Below are positions 1-5,456 of a stretch of DNA of 7,333 bases, in pieces. Source of the stretch: Holosporaceae bacterium. GTDB taxonomy: Bacteria > Pseudomonadota > Alphaproteobacteria > UBA3830. The notes beneath the pieces are model-generated. The model was not told where the DNA came from and ran no database searches. It saw only the letters and a program-made list of their open reading frames with translations. The position numbers and the translations under genes are program-made. The stretch is from the NCBI GenBank assembly GCA_031265715.1, contig JAISCG010000158.1:1-7333 (forward strand), in the 5' to 3' direction. Numbering within the stretch: the first letter of the stretch is position 1; each line of letters opens with the position of its first letter.

Positions 1-1
1 G

Positions 2-451
2 GCACGGGAAAATACCGATCGCGGCATAAAATCGTGCCGGATATACTCGGACGGCAGCTACGCGGACAGTCTCATCACTTCCGGCGGAGTTTCAACAACC
101 CGAAATGCCGGATTTGTGAAAATGCGCGGGCGCGAGGTTTTTAAATTCGCCATCGAAAAATTCAACGAATTAATGAGCGATTTGCTGAAGGAAAACGGAA
201 TCACCATGGCCGACGTCGATTTGCTGATACCTCACCAGGCCAATGCCCGCATAATTCAGAGTTTTATAGAATTATCCGGGATCGAAGAGAAAAAAGTTTT
301 GACGAATATAGGAAAATACGCGAACACCTCGGCTGCCTCGATTCCTCTGGCAATAAACGACGTCGGAGATGATTTTTTTTCGGTCGGCAATGTTGTGTTG
401 CTGTCGATGGGGGCGGGTTTTACCTGGGGATCGGTTTTAATAAAATTATGA
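2..451 (+). CDS. fabH: Beta-ketoacyl-ACP synthase III (FabH), C-terminal part; 5' end outside the window
   Basis: FabH condenses acetyl-CoA with malonyl-ACP to start type II fatty-acid synthesis in the cytoplasm. The reading frame is open from the window edge, and 149 C-terminal residues of a protein usually near 320 aa are visible. Two of the three catalytic residues are present: the histidine in IPHQAN (codon at 233-235) and the asparagine in GKYANTSAAS (codon at 323-325). The frame ends with the typical glycine-rich GAGFTWGS strand. The active-site cysteine would lie upstream of the window. The stop TGA at 449-451 is 23 bases before the next gene, so fabH is probably the upstream member of an operon with ihfA and fabI. 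The paired His and Asn motifs make the assignment secure. A start at the internal ATG at 116 is unlikely because the frame runs on upstream with family-like sequence. Confidence 0.95.
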   Translation, partial: ARENTDRGIKSCRIYSDGSYADSLITSGGVSTTRNAGFVKMRGREVFKFAIEKFNELMSDLLKENGITMADVDLLIPHQANARIIQSFIELSGIEEKKVLTNIGKYANTSAASIPLAINDVGDDFFSVGNVVLLSMGAGFTWGSVLIKL

Positions 452-474
452 TATTTAATGATGGAAGGTAATTG

Positions 475-783
475 ATGAAAACAGATGATACGAAAACTTT
501 GACCCGCGCCGAGTTGGCCGCTGCAATTACCGATGAATTTCGGGTAACAAAATTTGTTGCTCTGGAAATTGTTGAGGACGTTTTGGATGAAATCAGCAAC
601 GCGCTGACGAAGGGGGAAAATGTAAAAATCAGCGGGTTCGGGACATTTTCCGTTCGCAAAAAAAACGGAAGAATGGGAAGAAATCCGAAAACGCTCAAAG
701 ATGCGTATATAACGCCGAGAAAAGTTGTGTCTTTCAAGGCTTCTTCGCGATTAAAAGAAGCGGTGAACAAGAAAGCGGTATAA
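475..783 (+). CDS. ihfA: Integration host factor alpha subunit (IHF/HU family DNA-bending protein)
   Basis: IHF is a heterodimeric nucleoid protein that bends DNA sharply at specific sites and supports recombination, replication and transcription. This 102-aa protein has the family layout: an N-terminal helical dimerisation part (about residues 10-45), the KISGFGTFSVR strand pair (51-61), and the DNA-clasping arm with GRNPKT at 68-73, where Pro71 is the intercalating proline. The arm sequence and the PRKVVSFKAS segment look more like IHF-alpha than HU. The ATG at 475 is chosen because GGAAGG at 463-468 sits 6 bases upstream; the TTG at 472 would be a poorer start. The gene lies directly after fabH, an order common in alphaproteobacteria, and 18 bases before fabI. 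IHF-beta or HU remain weaker alternatives. Confidence 0.88.
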   Translation: MKTDDTKTLTRAELAAAITDEFRVTKFVALEIVEDVLDEISNALTKGENVKISGFGTFSVRKKNGRMGRNPKTLKDAYITPRKVVSFKASSRLKEAVNKKAV

Positions 784-801
784 TTTTATTGTGAGGCAAT
801 A

Positions 802-1605
802 ATGGGAATAATGTCAGGAAAAAAGGGATTGATCATGGGGGTGGCCAATGATAAATCTCTGGCTTGGGGAATAGCAAAATCGCTGGCAGAGCAGGGAGCT
901 CAGATGGCGTTCAGCTATCAGTCTGAAGTTTTTCTCAAACGGGTAACGCCGCTGGCCGAATCGCTCGGCGATGTCGAATTGGTAGAGTGCGACGTTTCCG
1001 ACGATAAAAGTTTGGACGCTCTTTTCCGGAGACTCGGGGAGAAATTCGGAAAAATTGATTTTATCGTGCACGCCATCGCTTTTTCCGATAAAAACGAGCT
1101 GACAGGCAGGTACGTCGACACAAGTCGTGAAAATTTTCTGAATACCATGGATATTTCCTGCTATTCCTTCACATCGGTGTGCCGTCACGCCGACAATTAT
1201 CTGGCCGACAACGCTTCGATTCTGACCCTCACATATCTGGGATCGGAGAGGGTTATGCCGAATTACAACATGATGGGAGTGGCGAAGGCAGCTCTGGAAA
1301 CCGCCGTCAAGTATCTGGCAACAGATTTCGGGAACAGGGGAATTCGCGTTAACGGATTGTCCGCCGGACCGGTAAGAACGCTGGCGTCCGCCGGCATCGG
1401 CGATTTCAGATACATTCTGAAGTGGAATCAGTACAACGCTCCCCTGAAAAGAAACACGACCCTCGAGGACGTCGGCGGCACCGCCGTATTTTTGCTGAGC
1501 GAATTGGCTTCCGGAGTCACCGGAGAAATCGTTCACACGGACTGCGGATATCACATTGTCGGCATGAAAGCGATCGACGCTCCGGATATATCGGTGGTTC
1601 CTTAG
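802..1605 (+). CDS. fabI: Enoyl-[acyl-carrier-protein] reductase [NADH] (FabI)
   Basis: FabI reduces trans-2-enoyl-ACP with NADH, the last step of each elongation cycle. The 267-aa product has normal family length. It shows the cofactor-binding start GLIMGVANDKSLAWGIA (9-25), the CDVSDDKSLD segment (63-72), and the catalytic pair Tyr145/Tyr155 with Lys162 in the FabI pattern Y-x6-K. It also has the substrate-loop region GPVRTLASAGIGDF (189-202). Residue 93 (HAIAF, 90-94) is Ala where E. coli FabI has Gly93, a known triclosan-contact position. The start at 802 is preceded by GAGG at 793-796 with a 5-base gap; ATG 811 is possible but has no well-placed ribosome site. The 18-base gap from ihfA suggests co-transcription. 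The last 13 codons recur as a duplicate at 2327-2368. Confidence 0.96.
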   Translation: MGIMSGKKGLIMGVANDKSLAWGIAKSLAEQGAQMAFSYQSEVFLKRVTPLAESLGDVELVECDVSDDKSLDALFRRLGEKFGKIDFIVHAIAFSDKNELTGRYVDTSRENFLNTMDISCYSFTSVCRHADNYLADNASILTLTYLGSERVMPNYNMMGVAKAALETAVKYLATDFGNRGIRVNGLSAGPVRTLASAGIGDFRYILKWNQYNAPLKRNTTLEDVGGTAVFLLSELASGVTGEIVHTDCGYHIVGMKAIDAPDISVVP

Positions 1606-1643
1606 TACTGAAGAAAATCCCTAATTTTGGTGATGAAATATAC

Positions 1644-1672
1644 TTGACGAACAGATTATTTGTCTGCATAAT
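1644..1672 (+). promoter_or_regulatory. Sigma70-type promoter of lipoprotein gene A
   Basis: A -35 box TTGACG (1644-1649, 5/6 to consensus) and a -10 box CATAAT (1667-1672, 5/6) are separated by exactly 17 bases. Transcription would start near 1679, giving a leader of about 25 bases before ATG 1704. The same arrangement is kept in the duplicated unit at 2646-2674, which supports function. Confidence 0.78.
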
Positions 1673-1703
1673 GCGATCATTAACTGATTGGAAAGGGGTA
1701 ATT

Positions 1704-2297
1704 ATGAAAAAGTTGATATTTTTATGTGGAGCATTAGTCACAGGTTGTGGCGATGTGACTTGTATGGATGTAGGGGGAAACAATGTGAACAGGCCATTAA
1801 ATTCCGGTGGACGGTCGAGAGCCTTTACTCCGCAAACCGTGAGGGAGATTGAAGAGTCGAATCGACGGGTACTGCTATGTGGTTACTACTTTGGTACTGT
1901 GGAGCACGCGTTACAAGGTTATAAACATGAAATTCTGGTCGAAGCAGCCAAAAGAATAGCGAGAGCTTTTCCTTCCGAGGTTCAGGCTCCGGATCACCTG
2001 GAAAAAAAAAGGAGGGCGCCCATAATATGTTGGTTTGTGAATAATGCTCCCAGCGTTGACTTAGGCTTTGTAGCCACAATGCTTAGTGGTGTGTATGGCG
2101 AATCTAATGGCGTAAATGAGACCGATGCCGCCGCATCTACCAGACTTAACTTTACGCGTAAGTCCCTGCAGGATGCTTTTAGTGGTCAGTGGTATAACGC
2201 GCCGCCGATTTCTCCTGTGTCCGCTTTTGCACAACCGTCGGCGCCCGCACCTGATCCTGCGCAGGTGTTTAGCATCGCCAATCTTCTCAACCACTGA
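1704..2297 (+). CDS. Small predicted lipoprotein/secreted protein of unknown function, copy A (197 aa)
   Basis: I do not recognise a known family. The N-terminus is MKK, a short hydrophobic stretch (4-14) and VTGC, which fits a lipobox with Cys15 as the lipidated residue. Gly at +2 would not favour inner-membrane retention. A second cysteine follows at 20. The middle (41-150) has no motif I can name. The C-terminal tail is rich in Pro and Ala (166-186, PPISP…QPSAPAPDP). The start at 1704 is set by GGAAAGGGG at 1690-1698 and by the strict conservation of this start in copy B; the open frame extends upstream to 1422 but only as a shadow of fabI. The gene has its own promoter at 1644-1672. It is paralogous to 2706-3083: 34 of the first 40 residues are identical, and the middle and tail align more loosely. 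Function is unknown; a surface-exposed or secreted role is inference. Confidence 0.8.
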   Translation: MKKLIFLCGALVTGCGDVTCMDVGGNNVNRPLNSGGRSRAFTPQTVREIEESNRRVLLCGYYFGTVEHALQGYKHEILVEAAKRIARAFPSEVQAPDHLEKKRRAPIICWFVNNAPSVDLGFVATMLSGVYGESNGVNETDAAASTRLNFTRKSLQDAFSGQWYNAPPISPVSAFAQPSAPAPDPAQVFSIANLLNH

Positions 2298-2324
2298 TTT
2301 CGCATTTTATGAGTAGGCTATAGA

Positions 2325-2368
2325 GCATGAAAGCGATTGACGCCCCAGATATATCGGTGGTGCTCTAG
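2325..2368 (+). pseudogene. Duplicated fragment of the fabI 3' end
   Basis: The codons at 2327-2368 read MKAIDAPDISVVL followed by TAG. This is the FabI C-terminus MKAIDAPDISVVP with one amino-acid change. Most base differences from the true fabI end (1564-1605) are at synonymous third positions. No ribosome-binding site precedes it and the rest of FabI is absent, so it is a relic of the duplication and not a gene. The 408-base gap 2298-2705 holds this fragment, the inserted repeat and the promoter of the second lipoprotein gene. I see no protein gene in that gap. Confidence 0.85.
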
Positions 2369-2397
2369 CACTGCCGCAAATCTTGATTTTGGTGATC

Positions 2398-2626
2398 TTA
2401 CCACCTGTCTGATTTTTTTATCTGAAATTTCAACTTCTTTTTGAATCGTCTTCTTCAGTATTTATGGAAACATTTTCTCGTCATTGCGAGAAGCGAAGCG
2501 ACACGGCAATCCATGCAGTGGTTGATTAAGAATATGTCGACAATCGTCTTGCTACAATTATTGTGGATTGCTGCGTCACTGCGCTTCTCGCAATGACAAA
2601 AATAAAAAAGATTCGATGGGTGGTAA
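2398..2626. mobile_element. MITE-like non-autonomous insertion in duplication unit B
   Basis: This segment is missing from the equivalent place in unit A. Its ends are an exact 8-bp inverted repeat, TTACCACC (2398-2405) and GGTGGTAA (2619-2626). It is flanked by an imperfect direct repeat, ATTTTGGTGAT (2386-2396) and ATTTTGCGAT (2627-2636), which could be a decayed target-site duplication. Inside lies a 33-bp inverted repeat, 2481-2513 against 2564-2596, with 29 of 33 positions pairing, around a 50-base centre. There is no transposase, so movement would depend on an enzyme encoded elsewhere. The TCATTGCGAG arms belong to a dispersed-repeat type seen in many bacterial genomes. The outer boundaries are inference from comparing the two units. 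Confidence 0.6.
2481..2596. repeat. Long imperfect inverted repeat with TCATTGCGAG arms (copy 1)
   Basis: The left arm is 2481-2513 and the right arm 2564-2596. The two are complementary at 29 of 33 positions, so a transcript through here could form a long hairpin. The arms begin with TCATTGCGAG and end with GCAATCCA. The same arm sequences occur at 4225-4316. The similarity to copy 2 extends 25 bases to the left, to 2456. Confidence 0.85.
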
Positions 2627-2645
2627 ATTTTGCGATAAAATACAC

Positions 2646-2674
2646 TTGACAAAGAGATTATTTATTTGCATAAT
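2646..2674 (+). promoter_or_regulatory. Sigma70-type promoter of lipoprotein gene B
   Basis: A perfect -35 box TTGACA (2646-2651) is followed after 17 bases by CATAAT (2669-2674, 5/6). The leader to ATG 2706 would be about 25 bases, as in copy A. The -35 box matches consensus better than that of copy A. Confidence 0.8.
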
Positions 2675-2705
2675 GTGCTCATTAACTAGTTGGAAAGGGA
2701 AAATT

Positions 2706-3083
2706 ATGAAAAAGTTAATATTTTTATGTGGAGTGTTGATCATAGGTTGTGGTGATGTGACTTGTATGGACGCAGAGGGAAACAATGTAAACAGGCCATT
2801 AAATTCCGGTGAACGGTCGAGAGCCCTTGTTCTGATCGGAGCAGCGGGAAGAGTTTCCGGCACTCCGGTTCCCCTGGTTAAGAAATTTGGGCAGTCCCTA
2901 ATATGTCGGTTTGGGGATAATACCTCCGGAGCTGGCTTGGATATTGTATTTAGAGTGATTAATAAGGTGTCTGAAGAATTTAATGGCATAAATGCGAATG
3001 ATGACGCCGCAGCGGCTAAAGACGAAATGCTAACTATGCCCGATTTCGCGCAGCCGTCGGCGCCCGCGTCTAATCCTTCGTAG
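2706..3083 (+). CDS. Small predicted lipoprotein/secreted protein of unknown function, copy B (125 aa, shortened)
   Basis: This is a paralogue of the gene at 1704-2297. The first 40 residues match at 34 positions, including the lipobox-like IIGC with Cys15 and the second cysteine at 20. GGAAAGGG at 2691-2698 precedes the ATG. Residues about 62-103 align loosely with residues 104-145 of copy A (shared pattern LICxF…NG(I/V)N…DAAA), and the tail FAQPSAPA is also shared. About 60 residues that follow the leader in copy A are replaced by about 20 here, and a further piece before the tail is missing. The frame ends at TAG 3081-3083 where copy A has CAG. Reading past it gives nine more codons to a TGA at 3111-3113 that aligns with the stop of copy A, so a nonsense change has trimmed the end. 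The product may still be functional. Its function is unknown. Confidence 0.72.
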   Translation: MKKLIFLCGVLIIGCGDVTCMDAEGNNVNRPLNSGERSRALVLIGAAGRVSGTPVPLVKKFGQSLICRFGDNTSGAGLDIVFRVINKVSEEFNGINANDDAAAAKDEMLTMPDFAQPSAPASNPS

Positions 3084-3132
3084 TTGCTTGGCATAGAACT
3101 TTCTCTCAACTGATTTCGTTTATAGGTAGGTA

Positions 3133-3180
3133 TATGATCCCGAGTCGTGGAGAGTGTGTGCGTTGCACGCCAGGGTCATA
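3133..3180 (+). other. Potential RNA hairpin upstream of the hydrolase gene
   Basis: TATGA (3133-3137) and CCC (3139-3141) can pair with GGG (3173-3175) and TCATA (3176-3180), leaving one bulged T. Inside, TGG (3148-3150) can pair with CCA (3170-3172), and GTGC (3158-3161) with GCAC (3165-3168) around a 3-base loop. No T-run follows, so it does not look like an intrinsic terminator. It could be a leader structure or an mRNA end. No known RNA family is recognised, and the fold is by eye only. Confidence 0.3.
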
Positions 3181-3245
3181 CGCCAAAAATTTCCTTTAAT
3201 CAGAGATGCAAATCGGCAAGCGATCCTGTAAAATGCTGAGTATGT

Positions 3246-3250
3246 AGGAG
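3246..3250 (+). promoter_or_regulatory. Strong ribosome-binding site fixing the hydrolase start
   Basis: AGGAG lies 7 bases before ATG 3258 and decides this start over later in-frame ATG codons. A possible -10 box TAAAAT (3229-3234) lies just upstream, but no convincing -35 box is visible, so I do not call a promoter here. Confidence 0.75.
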
Positions 3251-3257
3251 TAAAAAT

Positions 3258-4244
3258 ATGTATAAAGCAGAATTGTCCGAAAAATCTCTCGTCATTGCCG
3301 GTGATTTAACCCGCACCGTTATGGAAATGATGAACGACATCGTCGAGAAGAAAACAGTGTTTTCTCCCCAAATAAGAAGAGAAATGGCCAACGCTTTTTT
3401 CATTGCGCATTCCGGAGTTGCCGAGCAGCCGGAAAATATGGAGGATTTTTTTGTATCCGCCTCTGACGGTTACGAAATTCCCCTGAGAAAATATACTCCC
3501 CGGAATTTGCAAAGCGACAGCGTCATCCTGTTTGCTCACGGCGGCGGATGGATACAGGGAAATCTTGATACCCACGATTATCTGTGCAGAAAAATGGCAG
3601 GCGCGCTCGGCGTGGTCGTCGTCGCGGCAGATTATCGATTGGCTCCGGAGTTTATTTTTCCGACTCCTCTTGAAGATCTGTCAGATGCGTACAAATGGTG
3701 CAGCAGAGCCTTTCCCGGGCAAAATATAATTTTGGCGGGAGACAGCGCCGGCGGAAATCTGTGCGCCGCTCTCTGCATAAAATCGGCGGAGGAGCAAATT
3801 TCCCCGAAACCCTCCGCGCAGGTGCTTTTTTATCCCGTTCTGTCGAACGACTTTGAATCCGAATCTTTTGAAGCGTACGAAAATGCGGTAATGCCTAAAA
3901 ATGTCCTGATGTTTTGTTTGTCGTGCTACGTGGGAAGAATGTGCACGGATCCGGATATAATGTCCGATGCCTTGGTGTATCCGTTACTACAAAATGATAT
4001 GAATGTTTTTCCCCAAACCGTATTGGTTCCGGCGCAGTGCGACGTTCTTTTGGACGGACAGATATTTTTTGCAGAAAAATTATCCGCGGCCGGAATTAAA
4101 GCCGATGTTATCAAAACCGACGGCACGGTTCACGGATTCATGGCCTACGGCAAAGAATTCGATGAGGAAATTAACTGCGTCCTCAGTGAAGTCAAAAAAG
4201 GCAGTATTTATGGTAACATTTTTGCGTCATTGCGAGCGGAGTGA
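3258..4244 (+). CDS. Alpha/beta hydrolase of the hormone-sensitive-lipase (HSL) family, putative esterase
   Basis: Members of this family (alpha/beta hydrolase fold 3) cleave carboxylic esters in the cytoplasm. The natural substrate cannot be read from the sequence. The 328-aa protein has a helical N-terminal cap (1-60) and the oxyanion-hole motif HGGGW at 94-98. It has the DYRLAPE motif at 125-131 and the nucleophile elbow GDSAGG at 161-166 with Ser163. The acid Asp262 (QCDVLLD) and His292 (VHGFM) complete the triad. All catalytic parts are intact, so an active enzyme is expected. No signal peptide is evident. The last 13 residues (from Ser316) are encoded by sequence shared with a dispersed repeat, and the stop codon lies inside the repeat arm, so the native C-terminus has probably been replaced. 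The gene is convergent with the aminotransferase gene and has no clear operon partner. Confidence 0.9.
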   Translation: MYKAELSEKSLVIAGDLTRTVMEMMNDIVEKKTVFSPQIRREMANAFFIAHSGVAEQPENMEDFFVSASDGYEIPLRKYTPRNLQSDSVILFAHGGGWIQGNLDTHDYLCRKMAGALGVVVVAADYRLAPEFIFPTPLEDLSDAYKWCSRAFPGQNIILAGDSAGGNLCAALCIKSAEEQISPKPSAQVLFYPVLSNDFESESFEAYENAVMPKNVLMFCLSCYVGRMCTDPDIMSDALVYPLLQNDMNVFPQTVLVPAQCDVLLDGQIFFAEKLSAAGIKADVIKTDGTVHGFMAYGKEFDEEINCVLSEVKKGSIYGNIFASLRAE

Positions 4245-4351
4245 AGCAATCCGGAGCTTAAATTCAAGCAAATTTAAAATCCGGATTGCCACGTCGCGTT
4301 GTTCCTCGCAATGACGAGATGAAACGCTCGATTAAATGAGATGGGTAGTAA
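4202..4351. repeat. Dispersed inverted-repeat element, copy 2, spanning the ends of two convergent genes
   Basis: Outer arms CGTCATTGCGAG (4225-4236) and CTCGCAATGACG (4305-4316) are exact complements. So are the inner arms GCAATCCGGA (4246-4255) and TCCGGATTGC (4280-4289). The centre itself pairs as TTAAATT/AATTTAA (4258-4264, 4271-4277). The family resemblance to copy 1 runs further than the arms. Bases 4202-4236 match 2456-2490 at 32 of 35 positions, and GATGGGTAGTAA (4340-4351) matches the right end of the insertion in unit B (2615-2626) at 11 of 12. The hairpin lies between convergent genes and could end transcription or protect mRNA from either side. The outer limits given are inference. 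Confidence 0.75.
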
Positions 4352-5456
4352 CATTGACCACTTTTGTTATATCATCCTTCGTCAAATCTGTGCTGCAGGG
4401 GATGTTAACAATTTTTTCATGGAAATAAAACGCCTTTTCGATTTCGTAGGTTTGGCAGCATCGGTATGGCTTCAGAGTGTGAATAAGCTTCCAAACGGGG
4501 CGACTTTGTATGCCGCTTTCTTTCAGGCGTCCTATCAGGTCGTCTTTTTTATCGGTAATCAGAGAATAAAACCATCTGTTCGATCGTATATTTTCCTGAA
4601 AATCCAGCAATTTCAGGCCTGCTGATTTGTACAGCTCGTAATTCCTGCGTTTTATTTCAATAAACTCTTCCAGTCTCTCCAACTGCGCAATGCCGACGGC
4701 AGCCTGCAGATTTGTCATGCGATAATTGTAGCCGATTTCGTCGTGAACAAAATTAACGTCGTCATTTTTTGCCTGAGTCGCCAGGTATTTCGCACGATCA
4801 ACCGCTTTCGGATCACGAGCCGTGAATGCTCCGCCCCCGCTGGTGGTGATTATTTTATTTCCGTTGAAAGAATAAACTCCGAAATCGCTGACGGTTCCCG
4901 CAAATTCTCCCGTTTCTTTGTAATATGAGCCGAGCGCCTCGGTGGCGTCTTCGATTATTTTGAGATTGTACTTCTGCGCCAGCTCCCCGAGGGCGTACAT
5001 ATCCGTCATGTTGCCGAACACGTGAACCGCAACCACGGCCTTGACGTGCTTTCCGGTTTTTTTATTTATCAACTTTCCGTTTCTGAAATCGCATTCTTTC
5101 TGGCAAAAATCCGCGACTTTTTCCGTATCCAAACACAGATAATCGTCACAATCCGTGAAAATCGGATTGGCGCCGACGTATTTTACCGGATTAACCGCGG
5201 CTATGAACGTAAGAGTCGGAACAATCACCTCATCTCCGTGCCCGATTTCCGCCAAAATCATTGCAAGATGAAGTCCGGCCGTGCCGCTCTGAATTGCCGT
5301 CGTTTTTTCGACTTTGAGATATCGGGCGAGTCTTTCCTCAAATTCCGATATATGTCCGCCGCCGGAAGACACCCAACCCGTTCTGATCGCATCCGTCACA
5401 TAACTCAATTCATTTCCGGACAAATTCGGAGCGGACAACGGTATAAAATCAGACAT
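4332..5456 (-). CDS. legC: DegT/DnrJ/EryC1/StrS-family PLP aminotransferase, LegC type (nucleotide-sugar 4-aminotransferase)
   Basis: The enzyme is expected to transfer an amino group, usually from glutamate, to the 4-keto sugar made by the neighbouring LegB-like enzyme. That gives a 4-amino-4,6-dideoxy nucleotide sugar, as in legionaminic-acid synthesis. The 374-aa product has SGTAGLHLA (57-65) for phosphate binding of PLP, HVFGN (145-149), EDATEALGS (169-177) with Asp170 for the PLP ring nitrogen, and SFNGNKIITTSGGG (196-209). Lys201 in that last motif is the Schiff-base lysine. Its ATG overlaps the last 8 bases of the upstream gene (ATGTCTGA), which predicts translational coupling; no strong ribosome site is seen at normal distance. 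The last few codons and the stop fall within a dispersed repeat. Family membership is clear. The exact sugar is inferred from the pairing with the dehydratase. Confidence 0.85.
   Translation of the reverse strand: MSDFIPLSAPNLSGNELSYVTDAIRTGWVSSGGGHISEFEERLARYLKVEKTTAIQSGTAGLHLAMILAEIGHGDEVIVPTLTFIAAVNPVKYVGANPIFTDCDDYLCLDTEKVADFCQKECDFRNGKLINKKTGKHVKAVVAVHVFGNMTDMYALGELAQKYNLKIIEDATEALGSYYKETGEFAGTVSDFGVYSFNGNKIITTSGGGAFTARDPKAVDRAKYLATQAKNDDVNFVHDEIGYNYRMTNLQAAVGIAQLERLEEFIEIKRRNYELYKSAGLKLLDFQENIRSNRWFYSLITDKKDDLIGRLKESGIQSRPVWKLIHTLKPYRCCQTYEIEKAFYFHEKIVNIPCSTDLTKDDITKVVNVTTHLI

Larger units (their letters stand above)
1562..2324 (+). repeat. Unit A of a tandem segmental duplication (fabI tail + promoter + lipoprotein gene)
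   Basis: Bases 1562-1634 (the fabI 3' end and following spacer) recur as 2325-2396 with one indel and roughly four in five bases identical. The promoter and first 40 codons of the lipoprotein gene recur at about 2627-2825. The gene's 3' end and the bases after its stop recur at about 3049-3137. The order is the same in both units, so a direct tandem duplication followed by divergence is the simplest reading. The junction with unit B lies near 2325, just before GCATGAAAGCG. Confidence 0.85.
2325..3137 (+). repeat. Unit B of the tandem segmental duplication, interrupted by an insertion
   Basis: This unit repeats, in order, the fabI tail (2325-2368), the spacer up to TTTTGGTGAT (2396), the promoter (2646-2674), the lipoprotein gene (from 2706) and the sequence around and after its stop (up to about 3137). 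Between 2396 and about 2627 it carries extra DNA absent from unit A. The distance from the fabI-tail ATG to the lipoprotein start is therefore 379 bases here against 140 in unit A. Confidence 0.83.

Noticed and set aside
814..1554. 246-codon open frame on the - strand across fabI
   Set aside because: It is antisense to a complete FabI with all catalytic residues. The protein has no recognisable domain, so it is a shadow of codon bias.
1422..1703. Upstream extension of the first lipoprotein frame, which is open from 1422
   Set aside because: It overlaps fabI in another frame and has no family-like sequence. The ribosome site at 1690-1698, the promoter at 1644-1672 and conservation with copy B all fix the start at 1704.
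2576..3109. 177-codon open frame on the - strand across lipoprotein copy B
   Set aside because: It runs antisense to a gene whose start, promoter and ribosome site are conserved in a paralogue. The end of this frame lies in the repeat arm.
3133..3180. Possible tRNA-like fold
   Set aside because: No seven-base acceptor stem, anticodon arm or T-arm consensus can be built. Only nested hairpins are present.
4003..4314. + strand frame ending in HCERSEAIRSL-like residues
   Set aside because: That string is the common translation of TCATTGCGAG-type dispersed repeats, and the rest overlaps the hydrolase in another frame.
2481..4316. CRISPR array
   Set aside because: The repeated units are inverted, only two, widely spaced and of unequal length. 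There are no regularly spaced direct repeats.
4213..4355. Exact 8-bp direct repeat GTAACATT (4213-4220 and 4348-4355) as a target duplication for repeat copy 2
   Set aside because: The left copy lies inside the sequence shared with repeat copy 1, so it belongs to the element and is not flanking target. An 8-bp match alone is weak.
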